Positions 17,346 through 26,861 of a DNA stretch of 64,000 nucleotides are shown in pieces. Under the pieces are notes generated by a model. The model had not been told where the DNA came from. It did not search any database and worked only from the letters and a program-made list of their open reading frames with translations. This stretch comes from an uncultured Clostridia bacterium (GTDB lineage Bacteria > Bacillota > Clostridia > TANB77 > UBA1234). Position numbers and translations under genes: made by a program. The first letter of the stretch is position 1; every line of letters starts with the position of its first letter. The DNA lies in NCBI GenBank assembly GCA_934149305.1, contig CAKPEF010000008.1, positions 1-64,000 on the forward strand, in the 5' to 3' direction.

Positions 17346-17647
17346 ATACTTTATCTACAAGACTATTTTAAATGATAAACAATGAAAAATAAATATATTT
17401 AATAGAATTAAATAATTTTAGTTTAAGAGATTGGTATTTCTATTTAATGTCATAGTACATTCTAAAAAGCTAGTGCAGAGCAATTTTCAGGTTGTTCCAC
17501 AATAGCTATCGACAAAGAGCCAATATTTCCATGTATTACACTTAAATTCACCACATCTTTTATAAAACATACTTTTAGCTTTGAAGGCTAAATAATAACA
17601 TTTAGGCAAACTTCATTTATTTGCTAAACTTCTTGATAAAGAATAAA

Positions 17648-17680
17648 AAAGACTTTCGTATTTTCACACGAAAGTCCATT
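17648..17680 (-). terminator. Terminator of the ribosomal super-operon
   Basis: The stem GACTTTCGT/ACGAAAGTC with T run follows rplQ by about ten bases and closes the alpha operon. Confidence 0.85.
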
Positions 17681-17689
17681 TTCAACAAA

Positions 17690-18214
17690 CTAAACCAATT
17701 GAAGTATAACTGCTTCTGCAGCGTCTCCTCTTCTTTGACCTAATTTTAATATTCTTGTATATCCACCTTTTTTATCTGCATACTTTTCTGCAATTTCTCC
17801 AAATAATTTTCCAGGTAAATCTACACTATTTCCATTTTCATCTTTAACCTTGTTAAGATTTGCAATCATTTTTCTTCTAGCTGCAAGTCTTGAAGGCATA
17901 TCTTTTTTAGTCTTTTCTGTAACTTCTTCTTTAACAACTTTGTAAAATTCTTTTCCGTTTTTACTTGTTGCTTTTTCTGTTACTTTACATCCATTAGCAT
18001 CTAATTTAGCTTTAGAAACTTTAACTTCAACTTCTTCAAAGTTATCTTTTTCTTTGATTGCAAGAGAAATTAAGCTATCTACTATACTTTTAACTTCTTT
18101 TGCCTTAGCTTCAGTTGTTTCGATTTGTCCATGCCAAATAAGACTTGTTGCCATATTCTTAAGCATAGCAACTCTATGGTCAGCAGTTCTTCCTAACTTT
18201 CTATTTTCTGCCAC
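17690..18214 (-). CDS. rplQ: 50S ribosomal protein L17, with internal insertion
   Basis: A 174-residue L17, compared with about 115-125 in most bacteria. The N-terminal core RKLGRTADHRVAMLKNMATSL and the C-terminal GGYTRILKLGQRRGDAAEAVIL are standard. Between them is a Lys/Glu-rich insertion of roughly 50 residues (about 60-115). It is the last gene of the alpha operon, right after rpoA, and uses GTG at 18214. The insertion probably projects from the ribosome near the exit-tunnel side. Confidence 0.95.
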   Translation of the reverse strand: MAENRKLGRTADHRVAMLKNMATSLIWHGQIETTEAKAKEVKSIVDSLISLAIKEKDNFEEVEVKVSKAKLDANGCKVTEKATSKNGKEFYKVVKEEVTEKTKKDMPSRLAARRKMIANLNKVKDENGNSVDLPGKLFGEIAEKYADKKGGYTRILKLGQRRGDAAEAVILQLV

Positions 18215-18242
18215 TTTTATTTCACCCTTCCTAAATAATTTC

Positions 18243-19190
18243 TTAATCTTCGCTAGGCATAAAATCTAACCCTAAAGAATGCAACTTGTTTGTTACCTCT
18301 TCTAATGATTTTCTACCTAGGTTTCTAACTTTCATCATATCTTCTTCTGTCTTGTTTGTTAAGTCTTCTACATTGATGATTCCAGCTCTCTTCAAACAAT
18401 TATATGATCTTACAGATAAATCAAGTTCTTCGATTGTTGTTTCTAATACTTTCTCTTTCTTAGATTCTTCTTTCTCAACCATGATTTCTGTGTTCTTTGT
18501 AGCTTCAGACAAATCTATAAACAATGCTAAATGCTCATTCATAACCTTTGCAGCTAAGCTTAAAGCTTCGTCTGGTGCAAGGCTTCCGTCTGTCCAAAGT
18601 TCTATTGTTAATTTATCATAATCTGTTATTTGACCTACTCTTGTATTCTCAACATAGAAATTTACTTTCTTTACTGGAGTATAAATAGAATCAATAGCGA
18701 TAACTCCGATAGGTTGATTTGCGTTTTTGTTCTTGCTAGATGGATTATATCCTCTACCACGATTTGCTGTTAATTCCATATGTAATTTGCCACCCTCGGC
18801 AATTGTACAAATATGTAAATCTGGATTTAATATTTCAACATTTGCATCTCCAACGATGTCTCCTGCTGTAACTTCTCCTTCGCCATCAACATCAATTTTA
18901 AGATTTTTTTCTTCGTTATCATGAATCTTTAATCTTACGTTCTTTAAGTTTAGAATTATTTCTACAACATCTTCGACAATGCCAGGTATTGTAGTAAACT
19001 CATGTTGAACTCCGTCAACTTTGATACTTGTAATTGCAGCTCCTGGAAGTGATGAAAGCAAAATTCTACGAAGTGAATTACCAAGTGTAATTCCGTAACC
19101 TCTCTCTAAAGGTTCACATACAAATTTTGCATACATATTATCATTGTCTAGTTTTAAACATTCGATTCTTGGCTTTTCGAATTCTATCAT
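18243..19190 (-). CDS. rpoA: RNA polymerase subunit alpha
   Basis: A 315-residue alpha subunit. The N-terminal dimerisation domain (GYGITLGNSLRRILLSSLPGAAI) assembles polymerase. The C-terminal domain (LDLSVRSYNCLKRAGIINVEDL ... LGRKSLEEV) binds UP elements and activators, and an acidic Lys/Glu linker joins them. Full length, in its usual place between rpsD and rplQ. Confidence 0.98.
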   Translation of the reverse strand: MIEFEKPRIECLKLDNDNMYAKFVCEPLERGYGITLGNSLRRILLSSLPGAAITSIKVDGVQHEFTTIPGIVEDVVEIILNLKNVRLKIHDNEEKNLKIDVDGEGEVTAGDIVGDANVEILNPDLHICTIAEGGKLHMELTANRGRGYNPSSKNKNANQPIGVIAIDSIYTPVKKVNFYVENTRVGQITDYDKLTIELWTDGSLAPDEALSLAAKVMNEHLALFIDLSEATKNTEIMVEKEESKKEKVLETTIEELDLSVRSYNCLKRAGIINVEDLTNKTEEDMMKVRNLGRKSLEEVTNKLHSLGLDFMPSED

Positions 19191-19258
19191 TCTTTAACCT
19201 CCTAAATAATATAAATTTTATTACTCTTTCTTAATCTAAGCATGTCTTAAAATTAAGC

Positions 19259-19313
19259 ATTGTCCATCGTATAAATAAACATTTTCTAAATATAAGCCAC
19301 CTATGTAATGGAC
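19259..19313 (-). promoter_or_regulatory. Structured rpsD-rpoA spacer
   Basis: The spacer between rpsD and rpoA is about 137 bases, much longer than most gaps here. It contains a perfect 8-bp inverted repeat TTGTCCAT/ATGGACAA enclosing about 39 bases. It may be an RNA structure affecting rpoA expression; no T run suggests termination. Confidence 0.4.
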
Positions 19314-19327
19314 AACTCAATTTATTT

Positions 19328-19951
19328 CTATTTAGAATACAATTCGACAATCAAATGCTCCTTAACTGGTAAATCGATTTCTTCTCTAGCAGGAACAGCA
19401 ACGATTTTACCTGATTTGTTATCAACATCAGCTTCTAACCAACTTGGAATTGGTCTGCCGTTTTCTTCTGCTACTTGTTTGAATATAGGATCATTTTGAC
19501 TTGATTCTCTAACTTTTATTACATCATTTACTTTTGTTAAGTAAGAAGGAATATTTACTTTTACTCCATTTACTTCGAAATGACCATGTCTAACTAATTG
19601 TCTTGCTTGAGCTCTTGATGTTGCTAATCCTAATCTATATACAACATTATCTAATCTGCTTTCAAGAATTTGAAGTAATTTTAAACCTGTAACTTCTTTA
19701 GATCTTGAAGCCTCTTCAAAGTATTTTCTAAATTGAGATTCTAAAACACCATAGAATGCTTTAGCCTTTTGCTTTTCTCTTAATTGCATACCATAATCTG
19801 ATTGTTTCTTTCTTTTTTGTCCATGTTGACCTGGAGCATATGCTCTTCTTGTTAAAGCGCATTTATCAGTATAACATCTTGAACCTTTAAGAAACAATTT
19901 CTCGCCTTCTCTACGGCAAACACGGCATGACTCACCTATATATCTTGCCAT
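19328..19951 (-). CDS. rpsD: 30S ribosomal protein S4
   Basis: A 207-residue S4 that nucleates assembly of the 30S body. The N-terminal zinc-type CRVCRREGEKLFLKG...C motif, GQHGQKRKKQSDYG and the S4 RNA-binding fold (LDNVVYRLGLATSRAQARQLVRHGHFEVNG) are all present. Standard alpha-operon position. Confidence 0.98.
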   Translation of the reverse strand: MARYIGESCRVCRREGEKLFLKGSRCYTDKCALTRRAYAPGQHGQKRKKQSDYGMQLREKQKAKAFYGVLESQFRKYFEEASRSKEVTGLKLLQILESRLDNVVYRLGLATSRAQARQLVRHGHFEVNGVKVNIPSYLTKVNDVIKVRESSQNDPIFKQVAEENGRPIPSWLEADVDNKSGKIVAVPAREEIDLPVKEHLIVELYSK

Positions 19952-19980
19952 TTATATATTCATTCCTTTCTATTTTCAAT

Positions 19981-20385
19981 TTAAACTCTTCTTCTCTTTG
20001 GAGGTCTGCATCCATTGTGAGGAATTGGAGTTACATCTTTGATCATACTGATTTCAAGACCTGCAGTTTGAAGTGCACGAATTGCAGCTTCTCTACCAGC
20101 TCCTGGTCCTTTAACAAATACTTCTACAGATTTTAATCCGTGTTCCATAGCTGCTTTTGCTGCAGTTTCAGCTGCCATTTGAGATGCAAATGGTGTGCTC
20201 TTTCTAGAACCTTTAAATCCTAATCCTCCTGAACTTGCCCAAGATAATGTGTTACCTTGAACATCTGTAATTGTAACTATTGTATTGTTAAAACTAGAGT
20301 GAATATGAGCTTGACCTTTTTCAACGTTTTTACGCTCTTTTCTCTTTCTAGTTGTAGCTTTTTTAGCTTGTACTTTACCTGCCAC
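19981..20385 (-). CDS. rpsK: 30S ribosomal protein S11
   Basis: A 134-residue S11, part of the 30S platform near the mRNA exit. It has GQAHIHSSFNNTIVTITDVQGN, SSGGLGFKGSRKSTPFA and the C-terminal PIPHNGCRPPKRRRV. Normal length and place between rpsM and rpsD. Confidence 0.98.
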   Translation of the reverse strand: MAGKVQAKKATTRKRKERKNVEKGQAHIHSSFNNTIVTITDVQGNTLSWASSGGLGFKGSRKSTPFASQMAAETAAKAAMEHGLKSVEVFVKGPGAGREAAIRALQTAGLEISMIKDVTPIPHNGCRPPKRRRV

Positions 20386-20401
20386 TATAATTCACCCTCC
20401 T

Positions 20402-20770
20402 TTATTTCTTCTTATTTGCTACCATTTTTCTAGGACCTTTTCTTGTTCTTGCATTAGTTTTTGTTCTTTGTCCTCTAACTGGTAAATTCTTTTTATGTCT
20501 GATTCCTCTATAGCAGCCAATTTCCATTAATCTCTTAATGTCAAGTGCTATATCTCTTCTTAAGTCACCTTCAACTTTGTAATTTTTATCAATGTTTTCT
20601 CTTAATTTGATAACTTCTTCTTCTGTCAAATCTTTAACTCTTGTATCTGGATTTATTCCAGTTTCAGCTAAGATTTTGTTTGATCTTGTTCTTCCTATAC
20701 CATAGATATAAGTTAAGCCTATTTCAACTCTTTTTTCTCTTGGTAAGTCAACTCCTGCGATACGAGCCAT
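20402..20770 (-). CDS. rpsM: 30S ribosomal protein S13
   Basis: A 122-residue S13 of the 30S head that contacts the 50S and tRNAs. ARIAGVDLPREKRVEIGLTYIYGIG and the basic C-terminal RHKKNLPVRGQRTKTNARTRKGP are diagnostic. AGGTG precedes ATG 20770. Confidence 0.98.
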   Translation of the reverse strand: MARIAGVDLPREKRVEIGLTYIYGIGRTRSNKILAETGINPDTRVKDLTEEEVIKLRENIDKNYKVEGDLRRDIALDIKRLMEIGCYRGIRHKKNLPVRGQRTKTNARTRKGPRKMVANKKK

Positions 20771-20829
20771 TTAAAAAATACACCTCCATAAAATCTTTTT
20801 GTTACTTTGTGTGTTGCTACTTAGTGACG

Positions 20830-20897
20830 TAAGTTGCAACTATATATAAACATTGATTTAGATCTTATTTCTAAGACAGCCGCCCAAATCAATATTT
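20830..20897 (-). promoter_or_regulatory. Structured rpmJ-rpsM spacer
   Basis: The 174-base spacer contains a stem ATTGATTT/AAATCAAT (20855-20897 region) that closes on an inner TCTTA-GAAA-TAAGA hairpin. A second GTTGC/GCAAC stem lies closer to rpsM. The unusual length and nested pairing suggest a leader for the downstream alpha-operon part; the function is unknown. Confidence 0.4.
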
Positions 20898-20944
20898 AAA
20901 GCGTTTTTTTGACATCTTTATGCCATTTTGTTGTTTATATCCTA

Positions 20945-21058
20945 TTAGCCTTGACGTTGTTTATGTTTTGGGTTTTCGCATATAACTCTTACAACACCTT
21001 TTCTTTTGATTACTTTGCATTTGTCGCAAATTTTCTTTGCTGATGGTCTTACTTTCAT
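20945..21058 (-). CDS. rpmJ: 50S ribosomal protein L36
   Basis: A 37-residue L36 starting MKVRPSAKKICDKCKVIKRK and ending PKHKQRQG. It has the zinc ribbon C-x2-C-x12-C-x4-H. It is intact and lies in its usual position between infA and rpsM. Confidence 0.97.
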   Translation of the reverse strand: MKVRPSAKKICDKCKVIKRKGVVRVICENPKHKQRQG

Positions 21059-21125
21059 TTCTTCCCCTCCTTAAAATTACCAGTTTATATATAAATCTTC
21101 GCAAAAGCGAAGTGCCGCGCAAATG

Positions 21126-21344
21126 TTATTTTGCCCTCCAAGTGATACGTCCTCTGTTTAAATCGTATGGTGAAAGTTCTAATTTAACCTTATCACCAGG
21201 TAAGATTTTAATAAAGTTCATTCTTAATTTACCAGAAATATGTGCATGTAATTTATGTCCATTTTCTAATTCAACAATGAATTCTGCATTAGGTAATGCC
21301 TCTACGACAGTTCCCTCAACCTCAATTATATCTTCCTTTGACAT
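21126..21344 (-). CDS. infA: Translation initiation factor IF-1
   Basis: A 72-residue S1/OB-fold protein (IEVEGTVVEALPNAEFIVELENG ... GDKVKLELSPYDLNRGRITWR). It blocks the ribosomal A site during initiation. Standard length; AGGAGG before ATG 21344. Confidence 0.98.
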   Translation of the reverse strand: MSKEDIIEVEGTVVEALPNAEFIVELENGHKLHAHISGKLRMNFIKILPGDKVKLELSPYDLNRGRITWRAK

Positions 21345-21355
21345 ATAAGTACCTC

Positions 21356-21622
21356 CTACTTGTCCCTTAGTACCTCTTTTAGGGCTCTTTTTATATCTTG
21401 ATTTGTAACTTTATGCTTGTTCTTTATTCTTGTTGCTATATTTTCGTCATAAAGATCTGTTGCTTCAATGTGCTTTATTTTCTTCTTTTTAGGTTTATCT
21501 ATTTTTCGAACCGATCCATCTACCAAATATACATAATTTTCTTCAACTCCAACCACAATAAAATATAACCCTTTATCGCGTCCCATCGTTGATATTACTA
21601 TATTTCCAATCTCTATATTCAA
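21356..21622 (-). CDS. KOW-domain RNA-binding protein (L14e-like)
   Basis: An 88-residue basic protein with an N-terminal KOW strand (IGNIVISTMGRDKGLYFIVVGV) and a Lys-rich tail (KPKKKKIKHIEATDLYDE). Such proteins commonly sit between map and infA in Clostridia and are thought to bind ribosomal RNA. The role is inferred from domain and place only. Confidence 0.8.
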   Translation of the reverse strand: MNIEIGNIVISTMGRDKGLYFIVVGVEENYVYLVDGSVRKIDKPKKKKIKHIEATDLYDENIATRIKNKHKVTNQDIKRALKEVLRDK

Positions 21623-21695
21623 AATTTATACCAACCTTTCTGTATATAAAAACTGCCAAAAAGCCATTTTCTAACTTAGACATTATACATTTTTT

Positions 21696-22457
21696 TTACA
21701 CTATTGTCAACACTTCGGCACCATTTTTTGTTATCAAAATGGTGTTTTCGTAGTGTGCAGACAGTTTTCCATCTTCTGTAAGCACTGTCCAACCATCTTC
21801 ATCTTCTATTATATCGGCTCTGCCTTCATTTACCATGGGTTCAACTGCTAGTGTCATGCCAGCTTCAAGCCTTGGTCCTCTTCCTGCTTTTCCGTAATTT
21901 GGTACTCCTGGATCTTCATGCATACTTGTGCCAATTCCATGTCCTTGGAATTCTCTTACTACAGAGTAACCGTTGTCTTCAACATACATTTGAATTGCAT
22001 GAGAAATATCCGAAACTCTATTGCCTGGTTTTGCGTATTTTATTCCTTCCCAAAAGCTTTCTTCTGTTACTTTTACTAGTCTTTTGGCTTCTTCGCTACC
22101 TTCTCCTACAACATAACTTCTTGTTGCATCTCCAAAATAGCCATCCTTATCTGCAACAATATCTATACATACTAAATCTCCATCTTTCAACTTTCTGTTT
22201 GATGGTATTCCGTGGATAACTTCATCATTTACAGAAATACATGCAGTTGCTGGAAAAGGATTAGGATCACCATGTGGATATCCTTTACACGAGCAATTGC
22301 ATCCATGTGATAAAAAGAACTTTTCTGTAACTTCATCCAACTCTTTAGTTGTTACTCCTACTTTTACATGCTTTTTTATTTCTTCATGTGCTAATGCTAC
22401 TATTTTACAGATTTCTCTCATTTTTGCTATTTCTTTTTCAGATTTTATTGAAATCAT
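21696..22457 (-). CDS. map: Methionine aminopeptidase type I
   Basis: A 253-residue MetAP removing N-terminal Met. The metal ligands are visible: Asp in CIDIVADKDGYFGDATRSY, His in GHGIGTSMHEDPG, Glu in AVEPMV and Glu in HYENTILI. The N-terminal CNCSCKGYPHGD resembles the Cys-containing forms with an extra metal site. I chose ATG 22457 (MISIKSEKEI) with GGAG upstream. It is separated from adk by the 5-kb efflux cassette. Confidence 0.93.
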   Translation of the reverse strand: MISIKSEKEIAKMREICKIVALAHEEIKKHVKVGVTTKELDEVTEKFFLSHGCNCSCKGYPHGDPNPFPATACISVNDEVIHGIPSNRKLKDGDLVCIDIVADKDGYFGDATRSYVVGEGSEEAKRLVKVTEESFWEGIKYAKPGNRVSDISHAIQMYVEDNGYSVVREFQGHGIGTSMHEDPGVPNYGKAGRGPRLEAGMTLAVEPMVNEGRADIIEDEDGWTVLTEDGKLSAHYENTILITKNGAEVLTIV

Positions 22458-22544
22458 TATATAAACATCTCCAGTCATTTTTGTTTTCAAAATCGTTTAT
22501 ATTTTACCACATTTTCACATATTTTTCAATGAAATTCAGATATT

Positions 22545-24605
22545 TCAAGCAAATAATCTTCCTATCCATCCAAACATCTTATCTAGCACTACCATTAGTC
22601 TATCCCAGAATGTTTGGTTATTTTCTTTTTGCTCTAAGTCTCCTGTTTTTGGCTTTACCTCTTTTATATCAGGTGTTTTTAGTATAAATTGCACTTCTGT
22701 TACATTTTCATTTTTTTCTGAACCAAATGATTCTACTTTAGCATCTTTATCTATATTAAATATATTTGTTTTTTCTTCTATTTCATCCCATTTATCATCT
22801 GTTATGTTTTGTATTGTGTTTTTTGAATTTATTAGTGTGTCTGCTTGCTTTGTAATTTGCATCAATTGTTTATTTACAGATAGTATTGCATCTGCTGTTT
22901 TATCCGTTCCTTCATATATCGTACTGCTTATTATTTTTAATGTTTTTTGCAAGTTGCCAATCATACTTACAGACAATGAATCCATCTCTTTTAATTCTTG
23001 CACTAATTTTTTCATATTTTCTATTGATGCTTCAAAGTCACCACTATTTGCAAGCAATTTATCACTATATTCATTTGCTGTTTTCAACATTTCTCCTAAT
23101 GTTGATGTTGCGCTTACTAGTCCTGATGTAACATCTTCTATTACTTCTGCATCATCTTTATCTATCATCTTATAAATTTTATTTAAATCGCTTTCTAATG
23201 TCTTTAAATCTTTTGCTAATGTTTTGGTTCCAGATGCACTACTACCAGACATTTCTTTTAATATTTTTTGTACTTCACCTAAATTATCATATATATCTTC
23301 AGCCGATGTTGAGATTTTGCCAAATATAGCTTCCATTTGGGCATCACCAGAAATGCTTGGGCTAACCTTTTCGACTGTACCTTCTATTGTTTTGGCACCA
23401 ACACCTATATTATATAAGCAATCTTCTAATGCTTTAGTTTCTTCGCTTGTATCTAAGCTTCCCAATAAACCTCTTAAATCAGATGTCAAATTTGATAATG
23501 TTTTGACTAAGTCTTTTATTATTTCAACTTCATCTGGCAAGTCTTCAACTACATCTTCTAAATCACTTAAACTATCATTTAAATCATCTACATTTTCTTC
23601 TAAGTTTTTAGCCTTTTCGTTTATTTTTTCTGACATTTCTACAAATATTTCGTAATTTGTTTTCATGCTATCTAAGTCTTTATTGGTATTTTCTATAATA
23701 GGTTCAAGTTCTTCTAATACCGTCTTTATTTTTGCAATATCTTCATCTCTTAAGCCACTTAGCCCATGTATTTCTTTTGTTCCTTTTTTTATTTCAGTTA
23801 CACCATTGTTTATGCCATTTAAGCCGTTATTCATTCCTTTTAGTGAGTTTAAGATTACATCTGTGCTTGAATTTATTGCATCTTTGGCATTTTCTATATT
23901 TTCTTTTTCATCCACTAAATCTGATAATTCATCTAATATGTTACCTGTTATTGGAACCATTGCCATTGTTATACCATCCATGCTAAAGTTTTCTGTTCCT
24001 AATTTTATATGTAATGTTGTGCTTTGACCTGGTAATACTATGAACATAAGTGTTTTTGTATTACCCGTATTTGCTATAATAGCCTCTTCTGATTCTAAGC
24101 TTAAGTAATCATCCATATCATAACTACCTGTTACTTCTAGCATGTAATTGTTTTTGTAATACTCTTTTGCATTCTCATTTGCGTTTATCTCTAGAACTAT
24201 CTCAACTAATCCTTTTGCACCTAACAAATCTTTTTGAGCACATTCAACTCCATTTAATTTATATGTTATTTTAAATGTCCATGGCAATTTATCATAATAT
24301 TCTTCTCCAACTTTTCCTGTGTATGCCACTCTTCTTTCGCCACTAACATTAAAAATTGTTTTTTCTTCTCCACTTTCTATATTCTTTCTATTTGTTAAAT
24401 TTTCAACTTTTGTATATTTTGTATAATCCTCATAGCTTTCAGCTGTGTTGTTTGTTAATATGCTGTATATGTTTATTTCTGAGACATTTCCCTCTTCTCC
24501 CAAGTTTACGTATACTGTCTCACTTTTATTTATGCTAGGCATTGCAAAGCAAAAACTATTCATAACTATCATAAATGCTAATATCAAACTAATTACACGT
24601 TTCAA
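22545..24605 (-). CDS. Secreted coiled-coil protein partnered with MMPL transporter (YhgE/Pip-like)
   Basis: A 686-residue protein with a signal peptide (residues 1-22, SFCFA), an N-terminal beta-rich domain (about 30-220) and then a very long heptad region (about 225-600) with X-X-X-L-X-X-G-type spacings such as NGLNGINNGVTEIKKG and DLNDSLSDLEDVVEDL. A short C-terminal amphipathic end follows. Such proteins accompany MMPL/RND-like exporters in Firmicutes and may act outside the membrane as a periplasmic-type linker. It starts at TTG 24605, is last in the TetR-MMPL unit, and a repeat copy separates it from the MMPL gene. Confidence 0.65.
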   Translation of the reverse strand: MKRVISLILAFMIVMNSFCFAMPSINKSETVYVNLGEEGNVSEINIYSILTNNTAESYEDYTKYTKVENLTNRKNIESGEEKTIFNVSGERRVAYTGKVGEEYYDKLPWTFKITYKLNGVECAQKDLLGAKGLVEIVLEINANENAKEYYKNNYMLEVTGSYDMDDYLSLESEEAIIANTGNTKTLMFIVLPGQSTTLHIKLGTENFSMDGITMAMVPITGNILDELSDLVDEKENIENAKDAINSSTDVILNSLKGMNNGLNGINNGVTEIKKGTKEIHGLSGLRDEDIAKIKTVLEELEPIIENTNKDLDSMKTNYEIFVEMSEKINEKAKNLEENVDDLNDSLSDLEDVVEDLPDEVEIIKDLVKTLSNLTSDLRGLLGSLDTSEETKALEDCLYNIGVGAKTIEGTVEKVSPSISGDAQMEAIFGKISTSAEDIYDNLGEVQKILKEMSGSSASGTKTLAKDLKTLESDLNKIYKMIDKDDAEVIEDVTSGLVSATSTLGEMLKTANEYSDKLLANSGDFEASIENMKKLVQELKEMDSLSVSMIGNLQKTLKIISSTIYEGTDKTADAILSVNKQLMQITKQADTLINSKNTIQNITDDKWDEIEEKTNIFNIDKDAKVESFGSEKNENVTEVQFILKTPDIKEVKPKTGDLEQKENNQTFWDRLMVVLDKMFGWIGRLFA

Positions 24606-24629
24606 TTTAATTACCTCTTTTCTTACTAT

Positions 24630-24767
24630 TTGTTGTGTTCACTAATTACAATATTTTTTCCAATTTTACTTCAGTCTACTGCTATCAATTGTTTTTTATG
24701 GAGCACACTGTGCTCCGCTACATTTTTGATGGCATATTTTATTTTTCATAAATTAGTTTACACTACA
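24630..24767 (+). repeat. Intergenic palindromic repeat, copy E (near consensus)
   Basis: A full-length copy: GTTGTGTTCACTAATTACAA, then GTCTACTGCTATCAATTG, TTTTTTATGGAGCACACTGT with a perfect core at 24700-24716, GCTACATTTTTG, GGCATATTTTATTTTTC and ATAAATTAGTTTACACTACA. It ends right at the stop codon (24768) of the MMPL gene. Confidence 0.88.
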
Positions 24768-26861
24768 TTACACTTCTTCAGTTACTTTTTCTTTTGTTTT
24801 ACTCTTTTTTACACTTCTAAATTTCGTTTCTTCTATTGCTTTATCAAATAATGATAGTACGTGTGGCAAGAAGAAAATTACTAGGAACATACTTATAAGT
24901 GCTCCTCTTCCGATCAAGCCTCCCATTTCAGATACCGCTTTTATACTAGAACACCATTTTAGTAAAAATGCCGCACATACTAAGATTCCGCCTGATGTTA
25001 ATATTGATGGTATACTTTTATTAACTGCAATACGAGAAGCCATTTTCTTATCATTTTCTTTTCTTGCATTCAAATAATTATTTGTCATAAGAATTGCGTA
25101 ATCGATTGTGGCTCCTAATTCTATTGTACTAACTATCAAATAACCTAAAAACATCATTTCTTTACCTGTATAGTATGGTATTGCCATGTTTATAAATATT
25201 CCGCTTTCTATTACAAGTGTAAGTAATATTGGAAGTATAAATGATTTAAATGTAAATAACAAAATTACCATAACCGCTAAAATAGAAAATATGTTTACTC
25301 TTGTATAATCCGCATTTACCACGTCTTTTATATTAAGAGTTATTGGCACTGTTCCTGTTATTTCATAATTATCCCCATAATATTTCTTTGTAAGTTCCTC
25401 TATCTTTCTTGATGTTTCAAATGCCAAATCGCTTTCCGATGATGTTTTTGTATATATTACTAATCTTGAATACTTGTCTGTTCTAAATTTTTGATATTTA
25501 TCTATTGGCACAAAACTGTCTGGAATTCCTTCACTTACTAGGTTAGCTAGGCTTTGTACCTTCTTAACGCTTTCCATATCTTCGATTTCTTTAACTAATG
25601 CTTTTTCACTGACATAATCACCTGTTGGCACTAACACTATCATTGGGTTGCTTCTATCAAATTTGCTATTTATCTTCTTTTCATCTTCATATACTTTTGT
25701 ACCTTCTCCACCACCAAATGATGATGAACCATACAAGAATATGTTTTGTTTTTGTGCCACATATGACGGAATTGCTATTATAAGTACAATTGCAATTAGC
25801 AAATACGATATTTTTGCAGTGTATTTTGCGAATTTTTCGAAATCAGGCATAAACGATTTATGACGTGTTTTTTCTATTAATGGATAGGACTTCAAAATTA
25901 AGCATGGCATAAACAATATAACTGTGAATAATGTTAAAACTATACCTTTAGCGAATACAAGTCCCATATCCGCACCTATTGTAAATCCCATAAAACAAAG
26001 TGCTAAAAAGCCTGCAATAGTTGTAAGTGCACTTGAAAATATTGATAAACAAGACTTTTTAACAGTCTCCATCATTGCCTTTTCTAAATCTTCGCCCTTA
26101 TGTGATTCAAATTCATGTAACATAAATACCGAATAATCCATAGAAACAGCAAGTTGAAGTGCTGCAACTATGCTATATGTAAGGAAAGAAACATGCTTAA
26201 ATATAACATTACTTCCCATATTTAAGAATATTGATGTTCCAATTACTATCATAAATAGAATTGGCGAGAAATATGAATCTGTAGTTAATACAAGAATTAT
26301 AATAACTACTGGAATCAGTATGCACATTACTTTACTAACTTCGCTTTGAACTGTATCGGCAGCTGATTTTGTATCCACAGCGGAACCGATTATATTGCTT
26401 CCTTCTGGGACTATTTTATTTATTTCATCAATTGCTTTACTAGTTTTGCTTGAATAATCATCTTCATCAAACATTATTTCAAAGATGGCGCTTCCATCGT
26501 TATAATAATCTCTAAGCTCATCTTCTGATATAAAATCAAGCGGTCTATATATATCTATGCTATCATCTAGCCAAACAACCATGTCTACGCCGTCTACTTT
26601 TTCAATTTGATTTTTATACTCTTTTGCTTCTACCAAACTCACATCGTTTATCATTACCCTTGCAAATCCTTGCATGCCAAATTCTTCTTCAACTATATTC
26701 ATTCCTCTCTTAGCTCTTTCGGTATCTGAAATATACTCAGATAGGTTATAATTGATCTTTACGCTAGGAATTAATAATATGCTTATTATAGTTGCTACTA
26801 TAAATATAATTCCTATCTTATTTCTGTTTTTTACTATAAATTCTGCTATTTTGTCATTCAT
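24768..26861 (-). CDS. MMPL/RND-family exporter
   Basis: A 697-residue MMPL-domain transporter with about 12 membrane helices in two similar halves, each starting with one helix, an extracytoplasmic domain, then a bundle. Proton-relay-like segments are SMDYSVFMLHEFE and TIDYAILMTNNY (residues about 240 and 580). It probably exports lipids, peptides or toxic amphiphiles using the proton gradient. It overlaps the TetR gene by 8 bases, so it is coupled to its regulator. Confidence 0.88.
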   Translation of the reverse strand: MNDKIAEFIVKNRNKIGIIFIVATIISILLIPSVKINYNLSEYISDTERAKRGMNIVEEEFGMQGFARVMINDVSLVEAKEYKNQIEKVDGVDMVVWLDDSIDIYRPLDFISEDELRDYYNDGSAIFEIMFDEDDYSSKTSKAIDEINKIVPEGSNIIGSAVDTKSAADTVQSEVSKVMCILIPVVIIILVLTTDSYFSPILFMIVIGTSIFLNMGSNVIFKHVSFLTYSIVAALQLAVSMDYSVFMLHEFESHKGEDLEKAMMETVKKSCLSIFSSALTTIAGFLALCFMGFTIGADMGLVFAKGIVLTLFTVILFMPCLILKSYPLIEKTRHKSFMPDFEKFAKYTAKISYLLIAIVLIIAIPSYVAQKQNIFLYGSSSFGGGEGTKVYEDEKKINSKFDRSNPMIVLVPTGDYVSEKALVKEIEDMESVKKVQSLANLVSEGIPDSFVPIDKYQKFRTDKYSRLVIYTKTSSESDLAFETSRKIEELTKKYYGDNYEITGTVPITLNIKDVVNADYTRVNIFSILAVMVILLFTFKSFILPILLTLVIESGIFINMAIPYYTGKEMMFLGYLIVSTIELGATIDYAILMTNNYLNARKENDKKMASRIAVNKSIPSILTSGGILVCAAFLLKWCSSIKAVSEMGGLIGRGALISMFLVIFFLPHVLSLFDKAIEETKFRSVKKSKTKEKVTEEV

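Noticed and set aside
17346..17647. Possible small gene or RNA in the rplQ-ktrB gap
   Set aside because: Only AT-rich sequence with stops in all frames and no convincing promoter-terminator pair.
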